From Levilactobacillus acidifarinae DSM 19394 = JCM 15949 (lineage in GTDB: Bacteria; Bacillota; Bacilli; Lactobacillales; Lactobacillaceae), in contig NZ_AZDV01000005.1 of NCBI RefSeq assembly GCF_001434835.1, positions 451,248 through 515,247 of the forward strand: 64,000 bases of DNA, written 5' to 3'. A program made the position numbers and the translations under genes. Every line of letters begins with the position of its first letter. The stretch's first letter is position 1. Of this stretch, positions 59,037 through 64,000 are shown in pieces. The notes under the pieces are model-generated. The model saw only the letters and a list, made by a program, of their open reading frames with translations, was not told the DNA's origin and did no database searches.

Positions 59037-59909
59037 ATGCGTTACGTGATTACGGGAGCAACGGGGCATTTAGGCCAAACGGTGGTGCGCCATTTAGCGC
59101 AATTAGTTGCGCCTCAGGAGATGGTGTTAGGGGTGCATACGCCGGCGAAGGCCGCTAATTTTGCCGCGCAAGGGATGACGGTTAAGGGGCTGGATTACCA
59201 ACAACCGGCCACCGTCCAAGCGGTGTTGCAGGATGCCGACGTGGCCATCTACATTCCCAGCAAGAGTCATGACAGTTTCAGCCGGGTCACCGAATTTGAG
59301 CACGTCTTAACGGCCGTGGAACGGGCCAACGTGGGACATTTGATCGTGATGGGTTTCATCGCCGATCAGGCGACGAACCCGTTTGCGCTGTCCGCCTTTT
59401 ACGGCTACGTGCCCCGGCGTCTCGCCCAGACGGCGCTATCGTACACGATTTTACGGAACGCCTTGTACGCCGATCCGTTGGTGCCCTATTTGCCGGAACT
59501 AATTGACCGCCAGAACGTCATTTACCCAATGGGGGATGCGTCGTTAAGCTTCATTAGCCTAGAAGAAAGTGCTGCGGCGTTTGCGAAGGTGGCGGTGACT
59601 CCGGCGCTGTGGACCCAAACGACCTATACGTTAACTCAGGAACGCTCCTACACCATGCCCGCCTTGGCCCGGGTTTTAAGTGATGTGAGTGGCCATTCAA
59701 TCGGGTACGCCCCGGTGACGTTACGCCAGTTTGCCGAGATGTATAACCAAGGCAACGAAGGTCACATGCTGGCCTCGATGTATGCCGGTGGGGCCCAGGG
59801 CCTGTTGGCAACGGTGACGGATGATTACCGTAAGATCATGGGCCGGCCCGCCCAAAACTTACCGGAGTTCCTGACGGCTACGCTCAAGCGACGGGCTCAG
59901 GGGAGGTGA
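59037..59909 (+). CDS. NmrA-like NAD(P)-binding oxidoreductase (QorB type)
   Basis: A 290-residue atypical SDR with the N-terminal motif ITGATGHLGQTV (residues 5-16) and no classical YxxxK, as in NmrA and QorB (quinone oxidoreductase 2) proteins. These bind NADP(H) and act as redox sensors or quinone/aldehyde reductases. The start at ATG 59037 is 8 bases after AAGGGAAG. An Rrf2 regulator gene begins 6 bases after its stop, so the two form an operon, presumably with self-regulation under electrophile or redox stress. Confidence 0.85.
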   Translation: MRYVITGATGHLGQTVVRHLAQLVAPQEMVLGVHTPAKAANFAAQGMTVKGLDYQQPATVQAVLQDADVAIYIPSKSHDSFSRVTEFEHVLTAVERANVGHLIVMGFIADQATNPFALSAFYGYVPRRLAQTALSYTILRNALYADPLVPYLPELIDRQNVIYPMGDASLSFISLEESAAAFAKVAVTPALWTQTTYTLTQERSYTMPALARVLSDVSGHSIGYAPVTLRQFAEMYNQGNEGHMLASMYAGGAQGLLATVTDDYRKIMGRPAQNLPEFLTATLKRRAQGR

Positions 59910-59915
59910 ACAGGG

Positions 59916-60368
59916 ATGCGGTATTCGCATAAACTAAGCGATGCGGTACACATTCTAGCGTATATCGAGATTTATCACGACGATAGCCTATCTAGCACCG
60001 CGATTGCGGCCAGTGTGGAATCTAATCCGGCGTTGGTTCGTCGTTTGATGGTGGCGCTACGCCAGGCCCACCTGCTGACCACGCAACAGGGGACCTCCCA
60101 GCCACGACTGACCCGCTCACCGAGTGACGTGACGCTGTTAGACATTTATCGGGCCGTTGAGGATGAGCCCAATCTCCTCCACGTTGATGACAAGACCAAC
60201 CCGTTGTGCATCGTGGGTGGCAACATCCAAGCAACGCTCAGAGAGGCGTATCAGGAGGTTCAACACGCTGCCGAAACGCAGATGGCTCAGATTACTTTGG
60301 AACGGCTGATCACCCAGATTTGGACCCGCCAACGGCAACGGGAAGCCGCAGATCAAGCAGAAAACTGA
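59916..60368 (+). CDS. Rrf2-family transcriptional regulator
   Basis: A 150-residue Rrf2 protein: HTH in the N-terminal half (YSHKLSDAVHILAYI, SSTAIAASVESNPALVRRLM shown in part) and a long dimerisation helix. It has only one Cys (NPLCIVGG), not the three-Cys cluster of iron-sulfur-binding IscR/NsrR, so it probably senses electrophiles or redox state through that Cys, as CymR/YwnA-like members do. It is co-transcribed with the NmrA-like reductase. GGGGAGGTGA precedes the ATG. Confidence 0.9.
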   Translation: MRYSHKLSDAVHILAYIEIYHDDSLSSTAIAASVESNPALVRRLMVALRQAHLLTTQQGTSQPRLTRSPSDVTLLDIYRAVEDEPNLLHVDDKTNPLCIVGGNIQATLREAYQEVQHAAETQMAQITLERLITQIWTRQRQREAADQAEN

Positions 60369-60384
60369 ACTTAACGGTTCTTAC

Positions 60385-60425
60385 AGAAAATGGACACCTT
60401 TAATCATTTGGGGTGTCCATTTTCA
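60385..60425 (+). terminator. Terminator after the Rrf2 gene
   Basis: GAAAATGGACACC / GGTGTCCATTTTC, 13 bp, with an 11-12-base loop. Confidence 0.92.
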
Positions 60426-60551
60426 TATCCACAATAACTGTTTTGATGGGAAATTAATATTTATTTTAACAATTTTATAGACATACTATGTGCTAAACTG
60501 AATGGTGAATAGATTCGATACGTATGGCCATAGAGACAGGGGTGGATGAGG

Positions 60552-63500
60552 ATGAGAGGATTGACGCCGAAACGCCAGTCTGAGTTGCGGAGAAGCAACC
60601 AGAAGACACATTTTAAACTTTACAAGGCAGGGACTAAGTGGGTCGCTGCGGCCATTTCAGCAATTGGGGGATTGCTGGGAATGGGCCTGACCACCACGGT
60701 GACGGCCTCGGCGAATACTAACGTGGGGGTCGCTCAGTCAGTGGATGCCGACGATGTCGCGGCAACCCAGACTAAGGGGACCATTCCGGCCACGTCGGAG
60801 TCCACGGCGTCGACCAGTGAATCAGCCTCGGTCTCGACCGTGATTTCGCAGGGATCGGTGGCCTCGGGGAGTACTGCCCAACGTTCCGTATCAGACAATG
60901 AAAGCGCCTCGAACCAATCACGAACGGGCGATAGTGTCAGTCAACGGCAAGGCAGCGATACCAGTGAGTATCAAGCCTACTCGACCGCCAAGACGTCTAC
61001 GGCGACGGCTCAACTGTCGACCCAACTGCAGCAAATCTCGGACTCGGAAGCCAGTTTACAGGCGACCGGTTCGCTGACGGTTCAACAACAGTCCGAGGTC
61101 TCAGCGTCGGAAGCCAGCCTAAGCGATGTCTCGCAATCGGCCTCGCTGTCGCGGAGCACGGCAGTTCAAAGCCAATCGGCCGCTAATAGTCTGGCTACTA
61201 AATCCGCTTCAGCTTCTCAAATTCAAGCGGAAAAGTCCGTTGATCAATCACAAAAACTAGCGTCAACCGTTAGTTTACAGCGGGTACAAGATAGCGCCTC
61301 GTTATCAGCGCAAGATAGTACCATTGCGTTTGAAAGTGCCTCCATGTCGGCGGTGGGGTCACAATCGGTAAGTTATGTTATGGGAACTTCGGCGTCCATT
61401 TATAGCCAGAACTTAGCGTATGCTTCGGCCTCTCAGAGTGTTTCGAATATGAGAAGCAACATTGAGTCTGAGTATGCAGACTCCGTTGCTTCCGTCAATA
61501 GTATTTATGAGATTATCGCGGATCGTATGGGGGCCTCTTTGGCCGACAGTGCGTTAACTGAAAAATCGGCTGAAGAAAAGTCGCTGTTATCGGAAGTTAA
61601 TAGTGAAGACGCCAAGAATTCTGATGTTAGTACCGCAATTGCTAAGAATTCGGAATCCAATGAAAGTCTTTATTCAGCGACGTCCACGGCCATGGACTCG
61701 GTCTCAACGGCGCTAACCTCGATGACGACCTCAGTATCGTTTGCCAGTCTAAGTGAGTGGTCCTTATCGGAGAAAAGCCAGGAATCAGCCGTCTCAACGT
61801 TCGAGGCGAACTTGGGTAGCACGACGAGTCAGGCGGCTAGCCAGCTCTCCATGTTGTCAGTCAGTGAAGCTAGCATGAGTAACTTGTCGCTGGCGGATCA
61901 GAGCGTTTCGTTAGCGACACGGGTGACCGCGGCCAGCCAAGTCAATTCGGTGGTGACCGACCAATTAACGAGTTTAACCACCAGTGTGCGTCAAGGTGAC
62001 CAGCAGACGGCGTCATTAAGCACGGCGGAAGCCAGTTTGAGTCAACGAATTGCTTCGGACCAAAGCGAGTGGTCGGTGGCCGTTAATTCGCAATCGGCGG
62101 CATCAGCCAGCAAGGAGCAAAGCCTATCGACGCAGTCGGCCTCAATTTCTGAAATTCAACGGGAGAAAGCATCGCAGAGTGTGGCGACTCAAAATGCTTC
62201 AACGTCGGCTGAGACTTCTACGTCAACGGCGAGTCTGTCGACCCGTTCAGATGGGATAACGAGCACGGTTTCGGCCACTTCTTTTGCGGTCTCGGATTTT
62301 GTTAACCAGTCACAGGCGCTTTCCGCGGAACTCGATCAGGCTTCGGCTAGTTTAGTCAGTGCTATTGAAGGCTCAACAACCTTAACGAACAGTAATTATC
62401 GATCCTTAACGAGCTTAGCGGATGCCTCAACCGCGATGCTGAGTACCAGTACGGCAATTGCATCGGGCGTCGCGAGTCTGAGCGCACAATCCGTCACGGA
62501 AGCTGAGGTGTCGTTATCGGTGACGTCATTGTCCTTGGCGAGTGAGCAGCTACAATCTGAAGCGGTGGCCTCCTTAGCCTCTGCGGTGACGGGGAGTGCG
62601 GCCAGTCTAACGGAACGACAGGCTTCATTAACGAATGCGGTCGCCTCAGTATCAACGGCGGAAGCTAGTGTCAGTCAAGCGTCCGCTAGCCAAGCGTCGA
62701 TGGTGGCTAGTCAAAGTGCGTCACAATGGGCGGCCAGTGTGGCGTCGGTGAGTGCTAACGAGGAGAGTGCAGCCTCGATTAATCAACTTAACTCGACGGG
62801 CTCCGAAGCGGCAGATAGTCTGGCGCAGGTCGTCAGTGAAACGAGTCAGGGGGATGCCAGTGTCAACTCGGCAGAAACGAGTTTGTCACAGCAGGTTAGT
62901 CGCGACCAGAGTCAGTGGTCCGTAACGCTGGACTCGACTTCGGTTCTCGTGGCAAGTGAGAGTCGCAGTTTATCGCAGGCCCAGGCCTCGACGTCGATCA
63001 ATCAACGGGTATCCTTATCAGTTAACCATTCAGAAGCCGTGGCGTCGACCAGCCAGGCTAATTCCCAGTCGCTAGAGAATCTAGCCAGTCAGTCAGCAAA
63101 TACCTCTGAAATGACCGCTTCCGTGTTAGATTCTACGGCGAGTTTGACCAGCATCGTTCAGTCGGTGAGTCAAGCGACTTTCATTATCACCTCAAATGTT
63201 AATGATAATGGGTCGACACAGGCGACTTCGGCAGTCTTGAACAGCCTTAACCAGGACTCTCAGAGTTTGGCAACGGAAGAGTCACAGTATTCGACCGTTT
63301 TAACCAGCTTAAGTAATTTATCCGTGGCGGCGTCCGTAACGTCCATTTCCTTAGCATCACTGTCAGCGAACAGCGCGCAACAACAGTCGATGTCGGTATT
63401 GAGTTTGGCTAGTGAAGCCTCCGAGAGTGCCGCAAGTTTGTCGACCCACAAAGAGTCGGTGATGAGTGCAGCGGCTTCAGTGTCGACGGCGGAAGAGAGT

Positions 63501-64000
63501 GCTAGTGAGAAGAGTAAGTCTGTGGCTGAGTCGGTTGCAGCATCAACAAGTAAGTCTGTTTCGGAAAGTGAATCAACTTCAACGAGTGAGTCGTTATCTG
63601 TTTCGGAAAGCGAGTCAACCTCAACGAGTGAATCGTTATCGTTAAGTACGTCGACGTCAACGAGCCAGTCGTTATCCGTTTCGGAAAGTAAATCGACCTC
63701 AACGAGTCAGTCATTATCCGTTTCGGAAAGCGAATCAACTTCGACGAGTGAGTCGTTATCTGTTTCAGAAAGTGAATCGGCCTCGACGAGTGAATCGTTA
63801 TCGTTAAGTACGTCGAATTCGACGAGCCAGTCGTTGTCCGTTTCGGAAAGTAAATCGACCTCAACGAGTCAGTCATTATCCGTTTCGGAAAGTGAATCGA
63901 CTTCGACGAGTGAGTCGTTATCTGTTTCGGAAAGTGAATCAGCTTCAACGAGTGAATCGATATCGTTGAGTACGTCGACTTCGACGAGCCAGTCGTTATC
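60552..64000 (+). CDS. Giant serine-rich repeat surface adhesin (3' end outside window)
   Basis: An open frame of 1149 codons without a stop runs off the window. It starts at ATG 60552 (AGGGG about 9 bases upstream). The N terminus has the long KxYKxGKxW leader ([10 protein letters not shown], residues 21-30), then a signal core and Ala-rich cleavage area (TVTASA). All the rest is Ser/Ala/Thr/Gln/Glu-rich: first imperfect blocks rich in SxSxxS with coiled-coil-like spacing, then from about 63550 near-perfect SESxSTSESLS-type repeats. No folded binding domain appears in the first 1149 residues, which is unusual. It is expected to be wall-anchored and probably glycosylated; the Sec2 and glycosyltransferase genes would be sought downstream. 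Confidence 0.88.
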   Translation, partial: MRGLTPKRQSELRRSNQKTHFKLYKAGTKWVAAAISAIGGLLGMGLTTTVTASANTNVGVAQSVDADDVAATQTKGTIPATSESTASTSESASVSTVISQGSVASGSTAQRSVSDNESASNQSRTGDSVSQRQGSDTSEYQAYSTAKTSTATAQLSTQLQQISDSEASLQATGSLTVQQQSEVSASEASLSDVSQSASLSRSTAVQSQSAANSLATKSASASQIQAEKSVDQSQKLASTVSLQRVQDSASLSAQDSTIAFESASMSAVGSQSVSYVMGTSASIYSQNLAYASASQSVSNMRSNIESEYADSVASVNSIYEIIADRMGASLADSALTEKSAEEKSLLSEVNSEDAKNSDVSTAIAKNSESNESLYSATSTAMDSVSTALTSMTTSVSFASLSEWSLSEKSQESAVSTFEANLGSTTSQAASQLSMLSVSEASMSNLSLADQSVSLATRVTAASQVNSVVTDQLTSLTTSVRQGDQQTASLSTAEASLSQRIASDQSEWSVAVNSQSAASASKEQSLSTQSASISEIQREKASQSVATQNASTSAETSTSTASLSTRSDGITSTVSATSFAVSDFVNQSQALSAELDQASASLVSAIEGSTTLTNSNYRSLTSLADASTAMLSTSTAIASGVASLSAQSVTEAEVSLSVTSLSLASEQLQSEAVASLASAVTGSAASLTERQASLTNAVASVSTAEASVSQASASQASMVASQSASQWAASVASVSANEESAASINQLNSTGSEAADSLAQVVSETSQGDASVNSAETSLSQQVSRDQSQWSVTLDSTSVLVASESRSLSQAQASTSINQRVSLSVNHSEAVASTSQANSQSLENLASQSANTSEMTASVLDSTASLTSIVQSVSQATFIITSNVNDNGSTQATSAVLNSLNQDSQSLATEESQYSTVLTSLSNLSVAASVTSISLASLSANSAQQQSMSVLSLASEASESAASLSTHKESVMSAAASVSTAEESASEKSKSVAESVAASTSKSVSESESTSTSESLSVSESESTSTSESLSLSTSTSTSQSLSVSESKSTSTSQSLSVSESESTSTSESLSVSESESASTSESLSLSTSNSTSQSLSVSESKSTSTSQSLSVSESESTSTSESLSVSESESASTSESISLSTSTSTSQSL
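63555..64000 (+). repeat. 162-bp tandem repeat (54 residues) in the serine-rich adhesin
   Basis: The phrase GTTAAGTACGTCGA recurs at 63641 and 63803, and as GTTGAGTACGTCGA at 63965, a period of 162 bases. Each period contains shorter units built from TCGGAAAGTGAATC and CAACGAGTGAGTCG. The array continues beyond the window. Confidence 0.93.

Noticed and set aside
63502..63948. Long minus-strand open frame in the adhesin repeats
   Set aside because: It is the complement of Ser-codon repeats; no ribosome binding site and pure low-complexity product.
61000..64000. CRISPR array or transposon-type repeats
   Set aside because: The repeats are in frame, encode Ser-rich protein and have no constant-length spacers.

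Overview
The window reads as chromosome of a Lactobacillaceae bacterium (Firmicutes), most likely a heterofermentative species close to the Levilactobacillus brevis / Lactiplantibacillus plantarum groups. The reasons are an (R)-specific alcohol dehydrogenase-type SDR, maltose phosphorylase with an SLC45-type maltose carrier, DUF1129 and DUF915 proteins, LPQTxE sorting signals, KxYKxGKxW surface-protein leaders, CcpA (cre), CIRCE and Zur-type sites, and AGGAGG ribosome binding sites. The genus is inferred; no rRNA or tRNA gene lies in the window to settle it. I see no prophage, insertion sequence, CRISPR array or origin.

Layout. 1-10.9 kb: end of an aldehyde dehydrogenase, an SDR, a CcpA-controlled GH31 alpha-glucosidase, mntH on the minus strand behind a long leader, a DegV protein, a DUF915 hydrolase, an NADH oxidase, and a thioredoxin/CstR-like regulator pair under a self-operator. 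11-20 kb: DUF1129 membrane protein, LCP protein, luxS, a secreted protein of unknown function, a 700-base non-coding stretch with two folded elements, then an operon of an atypical EIIC-like permease, a second DUF915 hydrolase and a LysR regulator, followed by a TauE/DUF1634 pair. 20-31 kb: MFS exporter, small alarmone synthetase, AEC carrier, Na+/H+ antiporter, YfhO-type membrane protein and an OmpR-type two-component system. 31-42 kb: maltose region (LacI regulator, maltose carrier, maltose phosphorylase), a 922-residue protein with a sigma-70 region 4 motif, a zinc-independent S14 with a Zur-like box, galM, and a third DUF915 hydrolase. 42-52.6 kb: HAD phosphatase, MarR regulator, secreted beta-helix protein, a CIRCE-controlled Spx paralogue, an NlpC/P60 hydrolase and two LPxTG-type wall proteins. 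52.7-64 kb: AraC regulator with an L-tartrate dehydratase/fumarase operon and its anion carrier, three NAD(P)-binding oxidoreductases, an Rrf2 regulator, and the start of a very large serine-rich adhesin that runs off the window.

How parts work together. Maltose would enter by the SLC45 carrier and be split by MalP to glucose and beta-glucose-1-phosphate; GalM interconverts the glucose anomers. The usual beta-phosphoglucomutase gene is not beside malP. Tartrate or fumarate would enter by the DASS carrier and be handled by the TtdAB-type dehydratase. Surface genes are concentrated at 44-52 kb and beyond 60 kb.

The most interesting unexplained signals are: (1) an RNA-like element present as one copy on each strand (31864-31975 plus, 39342-39453 minus), in which stems change sequence but keep pairing while loops are identical; (2) the 922-residue protein with helix-hairpin-helix and sigma-70 region 4 modules next to the second copy; (3) a three-way-junction element at 15307-15457; (4) a folded leader plus terminator between ttdB and its transporter; (5) a Spx paralogue without its CxxC redox centre under a CIRCE element; and (6) an EIIC-like permease lacking its conserved His and Glu.
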